This document shows positions 32,220-42,805 of a stretch of 64,000 nucleotides of DNA, in pieces. The stretch's first letter is position 1; the number at the start of each line of letters is the position of its first letter. Origin of the DNA: Halovibrio salipaludis (GTDB lineage Bacteria > Pseudomonadota > Gammaproteobacteria > Pseudomonadales > Oleiphilaceae). The stretch spans positions 372,001-436,000 of the forward strand of contig NZ_NSKD01000003.1 of assembly GCF_002286965.1 (NCBI RefSeq). Direction: 5' to 3'. The notes beneath the pieces are model-generated. The model was not told the origin of the DNA. It ran no database searches and saw only the letters and a program-made list of their open reading frames with translations. The position numbers and the translations under genes are program-made.

Positions 32220-35072
32220 ATGGACAAGACCTACCAGCCGGAAAAGATCGAGAACCAGTGGTACCGGACCTGGGAAGAGCGTGGCTATTTCGCGCCTTCC
32301 GGCCAGGGCGATCCTTTCTGCATCATGATCCCGCCGCCCAACGTAACCGGCAGCCTGCACATGGGCCACGCGTTCCAGCACACGCTCATGGATGCGCTTA
32401 TCCGCCACCGCCGCATGAAGGGCGACAACACCCTCTGGCAGGTGGGCAGTGACCACGCGGGCATCGCCACCCAGATGGTGGTGGAACGCAACCTGGCCAG
32501 TGACGAAGGCCAGACGCGCCATGACCTCGGGCGCGAAGCCTTCATCGACAAGGTCTGGGAATGGAAGCAGCAGTCCGGCGGCACCATCACCAGTCAGATG
32601 CGCCGGCTGGGCACCTCCGTGGACTGGGACCATGAACGCTTCACCATGGACGACGGCTTCTACCGCGCCGTCCAGGAAGTCTTTGTACGGCTCTTCGACG
32701 AGGGCCTGATCTACCGGGGCAAGCGCCTGGTCAACTGGGATCCGAAACTGCACACCGCCATCTCCGACCTGGAGGTGGAGAACAGCGAGGAACAGGGCCA
32801 CTTCTGGCACTTCCGCTACCCGATCAACGGCGGCCAGACCACCACCGAGGGCGCGGACTACCTGGTGGTCGGCACCACCCGCCCGGAGACCATGCTGGGC
32901 GATACGGCCGTGGCGGTGAACCCGGAAGATGAGCGCTATAAGCACCTGATCGGCGGCACCGTGCGCCTTCCGCTGGTGGAACGCGACATCCCGATCGTGG
33001 GTGACGAGCACGCCGACCCGGAAATGGGCAGCGGCTGCGTCAAGATCACCCCTGCCCACGACTTCAACGACTACGCCGTGGGCCAGCGCTGCGGCCTGGC
33101 ACTGGTCAACATCCTCACGCCGGATGCCAGCATCCGTGAGCAGGCCGAGGTCTTCAACGCCGATGGCACCCCCAACCACGAATTCGATGGCACCATGCCA
33201 ACCGCCTTCGCCGGGCTGAACCGGTTTGATGCCCGCGAGAAGATCGTCGAGGCCATGAAGGCGGAAGACCGCCTCCACGGCGTGGATGCCCACACCCTCA
33301 AGGTCCCGCGCGGCGACCGCTCCGGACTGATCATTGAACCGCTGCTCACGGACCAGTGGTTCGTGGCCACAAAACCCCTCGCCGAGCCGGCCATCAAGGC
33401 CGTGGAGAACGGCGACATCGAATTCGTGCCGGAACAGTACGCCAACATGTACTACGCCTGGATGCGTGAGATCCAGGACTGGTGCATCTCCCGGCAGCTG
33501 TGGTGGGGCCACCGCATTCCCGCCTGGTACGACAGTGAGGGCAACGTCTACGTCGGCCGCACCGAACAGGAAGTACGCGAGAAATACAGCCTGGCGGAAG
33601 ACCGGGTTCTGGAACAGGACGAGGACGTACTGGACACCTGGTTCAGCTCCGCGCTCTGGACCTTCGGCACCCTGGGCTGGCCCGAAGATACCGAGCGGCT
33701 GCGCACCTTCCATCCCACCCAGGTGCTGGTCACCGGCTTCGACATCATCTTCTTCTGGGTCGCCCGGATGATCATGATGACCCTGCAGTTCATGAAGCAC
33801 GAGGACGGTACGCCCCAGGTTCCGTTCCAGCAGGTGTATGTGACCGGCCTGATCCGGGACGAGCACGGCAACAAGATGTCCAAGTCCAAGGGAAACGTGC
33901 TTGACCCCATGGACATGATCGACGGCATCAGCAGCGAGGACCTGGTGGCCAAGCGCACCGCCAACATGATGCAGCCGCAGCTGGCCGAAAAGATCGCGAA
34001 GAATACACGCGAGGAATTCCCGGAAGGCATCCAGGCCCACGGTACCGACGCCCTGCGCTTTACCCTGGCGGCGCTGGCCACCACCGGGCGCGACATCAAC
34101 TGGGACATGAAGCGCCTCGAGGGCTACCGGAACTTCTGCAACAAGCTCTGGAACGCGGCCCGCTACGTGCTGATGAACACGGAAGGCGAAGACTGCGGCA
34201 CCTCGGGGGAGCCTCTGGAGCTGTCACTGGCCGATCGCTGGATCCTGAGCCGCCTCCAGACCTGCATCGAAGAAACCAACAGCTTCTTCGACCATTACCG
34301 CTTTGATCGTATTGCCCAGAGCATCTACGACTTCCTCTGGAACGAGTACTGCGACTGGTACCTGGAACTCTCCAAACCAGTGCTCTACGACGACAATGAG
34401 TCCGCCGAGCACAAGCGTGGCACCCGGCGGACCCTGGTGCAGGTTCTGGAAACGGTACTGCGGCTGGCCCATCCGCTGATGCCCTTCATCACGGAGGAAA
34501 TCTGGCAGCGCGTGGCCCCGCTGGCCGGCGTGACCGGCGAAACGGTCATGCTCCAGGCCTATCCGGAGCCGGACCGCAACCTGGAAGATGCCGACGCCGA
34601 GGCGGATATCGAGTGGCTCAAGGGCGTGATCCTGGCCGTGCGCAATATCCGTGGCGAGATGAACATCTCCCCGGCCCGGGCATTGCCAGTGCTCCTTCGC
34701 CACGGCGACGAACAGGACCGTGAGCGCATGGAGGCCAACCGGACCTTCCTGAAATCCCTGGCCAAGCTTGAAAGCATCGACTGGGTCGATGACGGCGAGG
34801 CCCCGCTCTCCGCCACACAGCTGGTGGGCGAGCTGGAAGTGCTGGTGCCCATGGCCAACCTCATCGACAAGGATGAAGAGATCGCGCGCCTGAGCCGGGA
34901 GCTGGAAAAACTCGACAAGGAGATCCAGCGCCTGGGCGGCAAGCTCGGCAATGCCGGCTTTGTCGAAAAGGCACCGGCAGAGGTGGTGGAGAAGGAAAAG
35001 GCCAAGCTGGAGGATGCGGAAAGCCAGCGCCAGCGGCTGAACGAGCAGCTGGAACAGATCCGGGCACTGTAA
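32220..35072 (+). CDS. valS: Valyl-tRNA synthetase
   Basis: 950 residues, the usual length. A class I synthetase with HMGH at residues 47-50 and KMSKS at 552-556. The editing domain lies between ([16 protein letters not shown]). The anticodon-binding helices include [14 protein letters not shown]-type residues near 710, and a coiled-coil arm ends the protein (about 885-950, [20 protein letters not shown]). The ATG of [15 protein letters not shown] was chosen; an in-frame GTG 13 codons upstream adds a non-family extension. Confidence 0.97.
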   Translation: MDKTYQPEKIENQWYRTWEERGYFAPSGQGDPFCIMIPPPNVTGSLHMGHAFQHTLMDALIRHRRMKGDNTLWQVGSDHAGIATQMVVERNLASDEGQTRHDLGREAFIDKVWEWKQQSGGTITSQMRRLGTSVDWDHERFTMDDGFYRAVQEVFVRLFDEGLIYRGKRLVNWDPKLHTAISDLEVENSEEQGHFWHFRYPINGGQTTTEGADYLVVGTTRPETMLGDTAVAVNPEDERYKHLIGGTVRLPLVERDIPIVGDEHADPEMGSGCVKITPAHDFNDYAVGQRCGLALVNILTPDASIREQAEVFNADGTPNHEFDGTMPTAFAGLNRFDAREKIVEAMKAEDRLHGVDAHTLKVPRGDRSGLIIEPLLTDQWFVATKPLAEPAIKAVENGDIEFVPEQYANMYYAWMREIQDWCISRQLWWGHRIPAWYDSEGNVYVGRTEQEVREKYSLAEDRVLEQDEDVLDTWFSSALWTFGTLGWPEDTERLRTFHPTQVLVTGFDIIFFWVARMIMMTLQFMKHEDGTPQVPFQQVYVTGLIRDEHGNKMSKSKGNVLDPMDMIDGISSEDLVAKRTANMMQPQLAEKIAKNTREEFPEGIQAHGTDALRFTLAALATTGRDINWDMKRLEGYRNFCNKLWNAARYVLMNTEGEDCGTSGEPLELSLADRWILSRLQTCIEETNSFFDHYRFDRIAQSIYDFLWNEYCDWYLELSKPVLYDDNESAEHKRGTRRTLVQVLETVLRLAHPLMPFITEEIWQRVAPLAGVTGETVMLQAYPEPDRNLEDADAEADIEWLKGVILAVRNIRGEMNISPARALPVLLRHGDEQDRERMEANRTFLKSLAKLESIDWVDDGEAPLSATQLVGELEVLVPMANLIDKDEEIARLSRELEKLDKEIQRLGGKLGNAGFVEKAPAEVVEKEKAKLEDAESQRQRLNEQLEQIRAL

Positions 35073-35118
35073 GACAGCGTATACCGGGAATCAGTCACAA
35101 CGGAAAACGGACGGACGC

Positions 35119-35685
35119 ATGGGCAACCGCCTCTCCAAGATCTACACCCGCACCGGCGATGACGGCACCACCGGTCTCGCCGATGGCAACCGCATCGCCA
35201 AAAACAGTCTGCGGGTCGAAGCCATGGGCACCATGGACGAGCTCAATGCTCAGATGGGCATCCTGATCGAGTCACTCGGCAGCGAGGAAACGGAACTGAA
35301 GGAAGTGCTGCAACGGGTTCAGCATCACCTCTTCGATCTGGGCGGCGAGTTTGCCATTCCAGGGAGTCGCGTGGTCGCGGACAGTCACATCGATTGGCTC
35401 GAAAGCACCCTCGACCACTGGAACCAGGACCTGCCGCCGCTGAAGAACTTCATCCTGCCCGGTGGGTCCATGCCCGCGGCCCAGTGCCATATGGCACGGG
35501 CGGTATGCCGCCGCGCGGAACGGATTACGGTGGCGCTTGGTCATGAGGAGTCCATCAACCCGGACGCCCGCCAGTATCTCAACCGGCTTTCGGACTTCCT
35601 GTTCGTCGCCTCCCGGGTTCTGGCCCGCCGCGAGGGCGCGGCGGAAGTGCTCTGGGACCAGCAGATGAGCAAGCCTACACCCTGA
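35119..35685 (+). CDS. Cob(I)alamin adenosyltransferase, PduO type
   Basis: 188 residues. It transfers adenosyl from ATP to cob(I)alamin to make coenzyme B12. The N-terminal [17 protein letters not shown] is the ATP-binding signature, followed by [16 protein letters not shown] and the C-terminal helix [11 protein letters not shown] with [14 protein letters not shown]. No B12 enzymes or synthesis genes are adjacent. Its end overlaps the end of the convergent chemoreceptor gene by 11 nt. Confidence 0.95.
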   Translation: MGNRLSKIYTRTGDDGTTGLADGNRIAKNSLRVEAMGTMDELNAQMGILIESLGSEETELKEVLQRVQHHLFDLGGEFAIPGSRVVADSHIDWLESTLDHWNQDLPPLKNFILPGGSMPAAQCHMARAVCRRAERITVALGHEESINPDARQYLNRLSDFLFVASRVLARREGAAEVLWDQQMSKPTP

Positions 35686-37708
35686 AGCGTTCGACCTGTT
35701 CGTGCAGTGAGGCGGTCAGGTCCGATAGCTCACGGCTTGCGGAGAGGGTCTCTTCGGCGTTGCCCGCCGTTTCGCGACCCACCTCGGAAATCGTCTCGAC
35801 ATTACTGTTGATGTTGTTGGCGACCGCGGACTGCTCCTCCGCCGCCTGGGCGATCTGCTGACTCATATCCACGATCCGGGAAATGGCGCTGACGATGTTC
35901 TCCAGTGCCTCGGTCACCTCACTGGACTTGGTCACCGTCTCGTTGGTCACCTCATGGCTGTTGTTCATGGCACTCACGGCGTCCTTTACGCCGGACTGCA
36001 GCCGCCCGACCATCTCCTCGATCTCTTCCGTGGACTTGTGCGTGCGCTGTGACAGCGAACGCACCTCATCCGCCACGACCGCAAAGCCGCGCCCCTGCTC
36101 CCCGGCCCGCGCCGCCTCAATGGCCGCGTTCAGGGCCAACAGGTTGGTCTGCTCGGCGATCGCCTTGATCTCGTCCAGCACCTGACTGATGCTGTCGCTG
36201 TCGTTGCTGACCCGGTTGATGACGTCCGCCGAGCCCTTGATCTCATCCGCCAGCCGGTTGATCGTCTGCACGGTATCACCTACCACGGCACGCCCCTGAT
36301 CCGCCTCGGAATCGGCCTCGTTGGCATAATCCGAAGCCTGCTGGGAGCTCTGGGCCACCTCCTGGACCGTATCCACCATCTGCTTCATGGCATCATTGAT
36401 CTGGTCCGTCTCCTGCATCTGGCGGGAGACGGCATCCGAATTGGAGGTGGCTGTCTCGTTTACGCGCCGTGCCTGCTGATCCACCCGGTTGACCGTCTCA
36501 CGCACGGATTCCACCAGCTCGCGGATGCTCTCGGTCATGCCGTTGAACTCGGTGCTGAGTTCGCCCAGCTCGTCCCGGCTGTTGAGTTCAAGCTGCACCC
36601 GCATGTCGCCATCCGCCACACGGCGGGCTGAATCCGCAAACTTGCGGATGGAGGAGCGCACTGAGTAGTAGAAACCGGTATACAGCCAGACAATGATCAG
36701 AAGAACGACCGCAAGGGAGGCAAAGATGATGGTCCGCTGCTGGCGTTCACTGGCAAGACGCGCCTGCAGCTGGCCCCGGATGGCGCCGAGTATGTCATTG
36801 CCCACGGAATAGAGCTGGCCAATGGGCTCGGAGACCCGGGTATCATACTCATCCGCCGGAAACTCAAGCCTGAAGGGAGTGATCACCTCCTCTTCCATAA
36901 GGTCACGGATCTCGATGGGCGCCTTGCTGAGCCGCTCCGCGTCCTGTGTGAAACGCTGGCCGATGACAGGTGCCGCATCGAAACCAAGGTCGAAGGCCGT
37001 CTGCAGCTGGTTGCTGACATTGGTGAGGCTGTCATAGATGCCGTTCATCCGCTCACTGAGCGGCCCCGAGAGCCGTCCCTCATTGAGGCCATGAAGGCCG
37101 AAGGCACGGGCCTGGCCCATCTCATTGGCGACCGGTGTCATGCCATTGATGACCAGCTCCAGCAGCATCTGCACACTGTTGGACGGATCCTGCCCCAGCC
37201 CGCTGACCTGGAGCACCGTGTTGCGCAGCGCCAGTGTCTTCTGGAAGAAACGGTCGTAGAGATTGAACTGACGGTCGGGGGTCTGCAGGTACTGATCCTC
37301 CTCCAGCATACGGGTCCAGGCCGAGGTCACCTCATCCAGCTGCGTCTTCAGGGTATCCCCGTTATCCAGGGTATCCGCATAGTCGCTCAGTACCTGCAGC
37401 TTCTCGGTAACGGCCGCCCTGGCCTGCTGCGACTTGTCCCGGAGTCCGCCTTCGAGCTCCCGCACCCGCACCACCGTGTGGTAATCGCGGAAGCGCTGGG
37501 CACTGCGCACCAGGTCATTGGCCTCGGCAACCGCCTCTGTACCATCGATCGCCTTGTTCAGGTCATCAATGGAGGCATTCAGCTGGCTCACCAGGAGATA
37601 CCCCAGTCCCGCTATGGGGATCAGGAACAGAACACTGATCAGGCTGAACTTGTAGACAAACTTCAGCCTGTTCATCAGCAGAATGGCAGGGGTCAGCAGT
37701 TTCTTCAC
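35675..37708 (-). CDS. Methyl-accepting chemotaxis protein
   Basis: 677 residues. Membrane helices at about 20-42 and 327-347 enclose a large, mostly helical periplasmic sensor of about 285 residues. A HAMP domain (about 348-400) and the signalling domain follow, with the hairpin tip [20 protein letters not shown] and [18 protein letters not shown]. The end is [10 protein letters not shown] with no CheR-docking pentapeptide. It starts with GTG behind GGAGGG. The ligand is unknown. No che genes are nearby; motY at 17.5 kb suggests a flagellated cell. Confidence 0.94.
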   Translation of the reverse strand: MKKLLTPAILLMNRLKFVYKFSLISVLFLIPIAGLGYLLVSQLNASIDDLNKAIDGTEAVAEANDLVRSAQRFRDYHTVVRVRELEGGLRDKSQQARAAVTEKLQVLSDYADTLDNGDTLKTQLDEVTSAWTRMLEEDQYLQTPDRQFNLYDRFFQKTLALRNTVLQVSGLGQDPSNSVQMLLELVINGMTPVANEMGQARAFGLHGLNEGRLSGPLSERMNGIYDSLTNVSNQLQTAFDLGFDAAPVIGQRFTQDAERLSKAPIEIRDLMEEEVITPFRLEFPADEYDTRVSEPIGQLYSVGNDILGAIRGQLQARLASERQQRTIIFASLAVVLLIIVWLYTGFYYSVRSSIRKFADSARRVADGDMRVQLELNSRDELGELSTEFNGMTESIRELVESVRETVNRVDQQARRVNETATSNSDAVSRQMQETDQINDAMKQMVDTVQEVAQSSQQASDYANEADSEADQGRAVVGDTVQTINRLADEIKGSADVINRVSNDSDSISQVLDEIKAIAEQTNLLALNAAIEAARAGEQGRGFAVVADEVRSLSQRTHKSTEEIEEMVGRLQSGVKDAVSAMNNSHEVTNETVTKSSEVTEALENIVSAISRIVDMSQQIAQAAEEQSAVANNINSNVETISEVGRETAGNAEETLSASRELSDLTASLHEQVERFRV

Positions 37709-37934
37709 GGTACGCCCTCCGAGCGTTCAAACACACCAGTCGTACTGGCAGGCCGGCCCTGAATCCTGCCGGCGCTATCGCCTGTGTGCCGCACTCCGAT
37801 GCGGCGTTATTCGATTCACAGTAGCCTCTGAATCATTCCGTGCCCGGAAGTCTAGGTCAGATATGCACCGGGACAAGCCTGATCCGTCAGTTCCATGGGC
37901 TGTTTAACGACTTTTTCCCGCGGATCTTGAGCCT

Positions 37935-38825
37935 TCAGGGCATAATTCCCATGAGTGCGAGAATCGCCAGCACTGCCAGCCAGACAAGCAGGCTGCGGTT
38001 GAGCAGATGGCGCACGGCCAGAAGGCTCCTGTGGCCGTAATCCGGCCAGCCATCCGGGTCGTGGGCCTGGAAGCGGGCTGGATCCAGGGCGTAGCTGGAA
38101 AGGGCGCTGCCGGCGGCGGTCAGCAGTACCTCGCCACAGCTGTCCGTGCGCCGGGGATGGCGGTTGCGGGGTTCGCCCGACCAGCCGGAGAAATCCCCGG
38201 CCAGGGCAAAGCTGAATGACAGCAGCCAGCGTGGCGGTATGGCGAGCCAGTGGACCCAGCGCCCGAACAGGGTGCGGACCCCTGTGGAGGGGTAGTGGTC
38301 GCGCAGCATCAGGGCCACCAGGATCAGCACCACCCCGGCGGGGCCCAGGAGGGCATACCAGAACAGCGGCAGGAAGTAGCGCTCAAAGGTGGTCTGGATC
38401 AGAGCCCCGCAGAGGCTCAGGTGAAGCTGTTCCGGCGCCAGTGCCGCGCCCCTCTGTTCCGCCGGCAGCAGCGGCGAGACATGATGCCAGGCCGCCTGCA
38501 TGTCCCCGGAGCGCCAGGCCGCACTGTAGGCCCTCAGCGGTGCCCGCCAGCCCGGCATGCCGGTACCGGCGACCAGCAGTGCGAGCGCCAGCAGGCTGGC
38601 CCAGAGCCCGCCGGCGATGCCACTTGTTCCCCAGGACAGCAGACCGGTGAGGACAACCAGCAACCCGTAGAGAGGCAGCAGCCAGCGCAGCGTGGCACGG
38701 CCTCCGTCCTTCTCCGGGGGCGCGTGCTCCAGGAGCCGCCGCTGCCACTGCTCTGGATCCAGCCAGCCGCGTGCATCCAGCTGCCGGCGCAGCATCCAGG
38801 CCAGAAGAATCACCAGAAGACGCAT
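37935..38825 (-). CDS. ampE: AmpE-like membrane protein
   Basis: 296 residues with four or five hydrophobic segments (about 48-68, 70-90, 145-170, 190-210, 275-293). The N-terminus MRLLVILLAWMLRRQLDARGWL and the middle FERYFLPLFWYALLGPAGVVL match the AmpE/CobD-like family, an inner-membrane protein of the ampDE operon linked to beta-lactamase signalling. Its start overlaps the ampD stop by 1-3 nt, so the two are coupled. Confidence 0.85.
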   Translation of the reverse strand: MRLLVILLAWMLRRQLDARGWLDPEQWQRRLLEHAPPEKDGGRATLRWLLPLYGLLVVLTGLLSWGTSGIAGGLWASLLALALLVAGTGMPGWRAPLRAYSAAWRSGDMQAAWHHVSPLLPAEQRGAALAPEQLHLSLCGALIQTTFERYFLPLFWYALLGPAGVVLILVALMLRDHYPSTGVRTLFGRWVHWLAIPPRWLLSFSFALAGDFSGWSGEPRNRHPRRTDSCGEVLLTAAGSALSSYALDPARFQAHDPDGWPDYGHRSLLAVRHLLNRSLLVWLAVLAILALMGIMP

Positions 38826-39415
38826 CAGCCCCGCTCCTCTGCCGCATGCTCAACACCCTGCCGGAGCCGCTGCCAGTCAAAGGCGGGCCCCGGATCCGTC
38901 TTGCGTTCCGGCGCGATGTCGCAATGCCCCACGACCCGATCCGGTGTAATGCCCGGGAAGCTCTGCATGATGCCACGGGTCAGCGGAATCAGGCAGTCGT
39001 ACTGGGCCTCTGTGTAGGGCGTATCGTCGGTGCCCTCCAACTCAATGCCGATGCCGAAATCATTGCATTCCGCCCGGCCATCGAAACAGGAACGCCCGGC
39101 GTGCCAGGCCCGATCCAGCAGGGAAACGAACTGCACCAGCTGCCCGTCACGCCGGATCAGAAGGTGTGCCGAAACGCGCAGATTGCGCAGCCGCTCAAAC
39201 CAGGGGTGTTCACTGCAGTCCAGGGTGTTGCAGAAAAGGCGCTCGATGGCATCGCCTCCGAACTCGCCGGGAGGGAGGCTGATGCCGTGAACCACCAGCA
39301 GCGAGACGGCAGTGCCGTCAGGCCGGGCATCATGGTTGCCCGAGGGCATGGGTCGCGCCGCCGGGAGCCATCCGTCCGGGTCAGGCGTCAGGAATTCAAC
39401 AGGATCACTGGCCAA
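38825..39415 (-). CDS. ampD: 1,6-anhydro-N-acetylmuramyl-L-alanine amidase AmpD
   Basis: 196 residues. A cytoplasmic zinc amidase that removes the peptide from anhydro-muropeptides during wall recycling. Zinc ligands are the His in LLVVHGISLPPG, the His in RAWHAGRSCF and the Asp in the C-terminal ERKTDPGPAF; VGHCDIAP precedes it. GIGIELEGTDDTPYTEAQY is the family core. The start appears to be TTG with GAGGGAAG in front; an ATG at residue 23 would cut the family N-terminus. It forms a pair with ampE. Confidence 0.93.
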   Translation of the reverse strand: MASDPVEFLTPDPDGWLPAARPMPSGNHDARPDGTAVSLLVVHGISLPPGEFGGDAIERLFCNTLDCSEHPWFERLRNLRVSAHLLIRRDGQLVQFVSLLDRAWHAGRSCFDGRAECNDFGIGIELEGTDDTPYTEAQYDCLIPLTRGIMQSFPGITPDRVVGHCDIAPERKTDPGPAFDWQRLRQGVEHAAEERG

Positions 39416-39490
39416 TGCGCTTCCCTCACTCGCGGGTTCAGGCGGCAGTGAAGCACAGTGGCCATATTTTGCAAGAGGGAACCGCCGGAC

Positions 39491-41749
39491 TCAGGCGGTC
39501 TGCCCCTGGCGCAGGCTGTCGATGACCGACTCCAGGGCGCGGTCAAAGATCAGGCCATCGTCCAGCATCTCGAGGGTGCCATCAGCCAGGGCCCGATTGA
39601 CCTCCGGCATCATGTACTCGACCACCCGGGCACCGTTGCGGTTAACAAAGACGTACTTGCCCGTGGCACGGATGACCGCGGCCAGCTTGCAGCGGACAGG
39701 ACTGCCCTCGTGGGGCTGCCACGTGAGCCATGCGCCCACACTCAGGTCCGGAGGCGTCACCGCCTCAGGCTCTTCCTCGGGCTGCTCGGGCATGGCCTCG
39801 GGGAGCGCTTCAACCTCTTGCACCGCAGCGCCCCCGTCATTGGAGCATTCAGCCAACCCCGGAGGTGCCTCGCTGGTGATATCCAGCTCGCTGCCACCGG
39901 CAGTCTCTTCCGGCGCTTCCTCCTTCGGTGCTGTCTTCAGCCGCTGGAGCACGTCGACATGCACCAGCTCAAGCTGATGCAGGCTGCGATCCGTTTCAAA
40001 GGGATCCCAGCCGATCTGTTCCAGGCTCTCGCGCACGCTCCGCACAATACCGGGGATCTCACGCAACAGCAGGGAGCGGGTGGACGCCAGGAAGGGATCC
40101 GGATCCAGGCTCCACAGCAGCCTGTGGGTCAGGTCGCACTGCGCCTTCCAGCCTTCCCCCTCGTCGCCCTCACGCAGGTAGTGCCACTTGAGCACACGGA
40201 ACCAGGCACTCTCCAGAAAGCCGGTCAGACTTTCCGGAACCGTGTACCGGGCCTGCGCCTGACCCAGGAACCGCTCTACCTCGACCCTTGCCTGCTCATC
40301 CCGGGCGCGCCCTTCCTCGGCATCGCGCAGGCGCTGCTCCACAAGCTCACGCCGGCGCCGGTCCTTTTCCATGAAGGCCGTGAAGTCATCCAGAACGGAT
40401 TCAAAAACGCTTACATCATCGCTGTACTCGTTCAGGATCCGGCTGACCGCGGATTCCATCTTTTCATAGAGCGGATCACGACTGCTGTCGTTGCCCTCGT
40501 TCCACACCAGCGCTGCTGAGGACAGTTCATTGAGCAGCTTGCGGGCGGGATGACCGCCACGCTCGAAGAAGGCCGGATCCACCAGGGCCACCTTGACCAT
40601 GGGAATCTGCAGCCGGCCAATCAGTGCCTGCATCGTCTCCGGAAGGCGGCGGTCCTCCAGGATGAAATCGAACAGCATGGAAACCAGGTTGATCACGTCC
40701 GAATCCACCTGGCGCACATTGCGGTCATTGCTGTTAACCAGTCCCTGAACAACAGGAACCATACCACCCGCCTGGGCAGCCTCAGCGGAGAGCTGGACAC
40801 CGGAGAGCATCTGCACCAGCTCGGAGGTCTGCACCGGTGCGGCACCCTGACCCGCGCCAATGACCGGGAAGCCCTGACCGGCCCCCATGGGCCCGGACGA
40901 TACGGAGCCACCCTGGCCCCCTCCCGAGTGCATCATCTCAATCAGGCTACGGATATCGGTGCCACTGGACTGACCGGCCTCGCCACCGGAAACCTGACCG
41001 CCACTGGCCTGGCCCGACGTGCCGGCGGGCGCGCCCTCGCTGCTGTCGCGGCGCTGATGCTGGGTTGCCGGGTTCTTCAGGTTGGGCAGCACACCTTCAT
41101 CACTGAGGTGCTGGTTCGCCTCGGCGTACAGGTTGTCCAGCTGGTTGATCAGCAGCTTGTCGAACAGCTTGTAGATCACCAGCCGGGAGCGTATATCGAT
41201 GGACAGCGAGGAGCAGGCCTCGGCAAGACCGTGACAGATGACTTCCGGCCCGAGCGGATTACGCGAGGACGCCAGATCCGGATTCCGCAGCAGTTCCGCC
41301 ACCCGCTGGCGCAGCAGCTCCACCTGGTCGGTGTAGCGGTTGCGGATGCGCTGGATCATGTTGTCCACCGCCACCTGCTCTTCCAGATCGTCATCCTCAA
41401 CCAGCGACAGCGACTCCAGGTCGGATTCGCCCTCGCTGTGCCGGCCCGGCGCGGGCTCGAAGTGACCACCTTCATTGAAGGCACGGCTCAGCCACTGCTG
41501 GAAGGCCAGGGTCATGGACTTGCGCTGCATGCGCAGTTCACGCATGGCATCAAAGTAGGTGGTCTGCTCGGCATTGGAGCGTGAGCGCTCGGACAGATCG
41601 AACAGTGCGTCATCGGCGCTGTCGAAGAAAGCGTCAAGCAGCGTGCGGAAACGGACCGCCGCCCTGTCGCGCAGGCTGATCAGCGGAGCTGGCAGCTGGC
41701 GCCCTTCCCCGGACTGCCCCAGGGTGACTACGTTTTCTCCACGACTCAT
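39491..41749 (-). CDS. DUF1631 family protein
   Basis: 752 residues, no signal peptide or membrane segment. It matches the DUF1631 family of large cytoplasmic proteins whose function is not established; the gene is commonly near ampD and nadC in pseudomonads. The N-terminal part (about 20-215) includes RSRSNAEQTTYFDAMRELRMQRK. A Gly/Ser/Gln-rich, probably disordered stretch lies at about 235-300. A long helical region follows, then an acidic Pro/Glu-rich linker (about 610-665). The C-terminal domain (about 670-735, WLTWQPHEGSPVRCKLAAVI...KYVFVNRNGARVVEY) has a small beta-barrel, PilZ-like look. This last comparison is inference. Confidence 0.85.
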   Translation of the reverse strand: MSRGENVVTLGQSGEGRQLPAPLISLRDRAAVRFRTLLDAFFDSADDALFDLSERSRSNAEQTTYFDAMRELRMQRKSMTLAFQQWLSRAFNEGGHFEPAPGRHSEGESDLESLSLVEDDDLEEQVAVDNMIQRIRNRYTDQVELLRQRVAELLRNPDLASSRNPLGPEVICHGLAEACSSLSIDIRSRLVIYKLFDKLLINQLDNLYAEANQHLSDEGVLPNLKNPATQHQRRDSSEGAPAGTSGQASGGQVSGGEAGQSSGTDIRSLIEMMHSGGGQGGSVSSGPMGAGQGFPVIGAGQGAAPVQTSELVQMLSGVQLSAEAAQAGGMVPVVQGLVNSNDRNVRQVDSDVINLVSMLFDFILEDRRLPETMQALIGRLQIPMVKVALVDPAFFERGGHPARKLLNELSSAALVWNEGNDSSRDPLYEKMESAVSRILNEYSDDVSVFESVLDDFTAFMEKDRRRRELVEQRLRDAEEGRARDEQARVEVERFLGQAQARYTVPESLTGFLESAWFRVLKWHYLREGDEGEGWKAQCDLTHRLLWSLDPDPFLASTRSLLLREIPGIVRSVRESLEQIGWDPFETDRSLHQLELVHVDVLQRLKTAPKEEAPEETAGGSELDITSEAPPGLAECSNDGGAAVQEVEALPEAMPEQPEEEPEAVTPPDLSVGAWLTWQPHEGSPVRCKLAAVIRATGKYVFVNRNGARVVEYMMPEVNRALADGTLEMLDDGLIFDRALESVIDSLRQGQTA

Positions 41750-41839
41750 CTGTCTGGCTCCCGAACTTCAGCGAAACGCCGGTTGGATTTTCAACGGTTC
41801 CACTATAGAGTCGGAGCGCGTCAATCTGTGTCAGAATTT

Positions 41840-41854
41840 GTCACCTTTTGTGAC
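41840..41854 (+). promoter_or_regulatory. Short inverted repeat upstream of nadC
   Basis: GTCAC-CTTTT-GTGAC, centred about 30 nt before the nadC start, in a locally AT-rich stretch. It could be an operator, but the arms are only 5 bp. TATAGA at 41804-41809 with TTGGAT 15 nt upstream is a possible promoter for nadC. Confidence 0.3.
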
Positions 41855-41876
41855 CACCGCCAGCAAGGGCCAGACC

Positions 41877-42734
41877 ATGATGAACCCGATCCCCGCTGCC
41901 ACACTGCGTCAGGCCGTGACACGCGATGTCGCCGCCAGTATTGCCGAGGATGAAGGCTCCGGTGACCGCACCGCAGCCCTTATTGATCCGGCGCGCGTGG
42001 TCGAGGCCGGGGTCATTGTACGTCATGAGGCGGTGGTCGCCGGCCGCCCCTGGGTGGATGAGTGCTTCCGACAGGTGGACCCGCGCCTGAGCGTGGTCTG
42101 GCACTGCCGTGAGGGGGAGCGGGTTGCGGCGGATTCGCACCTGCTCACCGTCACCGGCCCTGCCCAATCCCTGCTCACCGCCGAACGCATCGCGCTCAAC
42201 TGGCTCCAGACGCTCTCCGGTGTGGCAACGCGCTGTCGCGCCTATGCAGACCGTGTCGCGCATACCGGGGCCCGGCTCCTGGACACGCGCAAGACCCTGC
42301 CGGGACTGCGCATCGCCCAGAAATACGCGGTCGGATGTGGTGGCTGTGCCAACCACCGCATCGGCCTGTACGACGGCATCCTCATCAAGGAGAACCACAT
42401 CGCCAGCTGCGGCTCCATAACCGCCGCCGTTGAGCGTGCCCGGCAGACATCACCGGATGTGCCCCTGGAGGTGGAAACGGAAACCGAAGCGGAAGTGGCG
42501 GAGGCCATCGCTGCCGGCGCCAAACGCATCATGCTGGATGAGTTCCCGCTGGAGAGCATGGCGCGGATGGTGGAACGCTACCGGGGGCAGGCCCGCTTTG
42601 AGGCTTCCGGCGGCATCACGGAGGCGAACCTGGCAGCCATTGCGGAAACCGGCGTCGATTTCATCTCCCTGGGCGTACTGACCAAGGATGTCACGGCCGT
42701 GGACCTTTCGCTGCGCATACGGGATGAGGCCTGA
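41877..42734 (+). CDS. nadC: Quinolinate phosphoribosyltransferase
   Basis: 285 residues. It makes nicotinate mononucleotide from quinolinate and PRPP in NAD synthesis. ERIALNWLQTLSGVAT, LLDTRKTLPGLR with the substrate-binding Arg/Lys, and GGCANHRIGLYDGILIKENHI are intact; the C-terminal barrel has MLDEFPLESM and FEASGGI. Two ATG codons in tandem (41877, 41880) are possible starts. A long open frame upstream of it is the shadow of the DUF1631 gene. Confidence 0.97.
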   Translation: MMNPIPAATLRQAVTRDVAASIAEDEGSGDRTAALIDPARVVEAGVIVRHEAVVAGRPWVDECFRQVDPRLSVVWHCREGERVAADSHLLTVTGPAQSLLTAERIALNWLQTLSGVATRCRAYADRVAHTGARLLDTRKTLPGLRIAQKYAVGCGGCANHRIGLYDGILIKENHIASCGSITAAVERARQTSPDVPLEVETETEAEVAEAIAAGAKRIMLDEFPLESMARMVERYRGQARFEASGGITEANLAAIAETGVDFISLGVLTKDVTAVDLSLRIRDEA

Positions 42735-42805
42735 ACGGCACAACGGGCGGTAAACGTCTATAGTGATGGCCAGACGGGTTGCCTGCGACAGAGGAGGATC
42801 CGAAG

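Noticed and set aside
37709-37934. Flagellar sigma28 promoter for the chemoreceptor
   Set aside because: GGCGATAG is present on the minus strand, but no TAAA-like box lies at the right distance.
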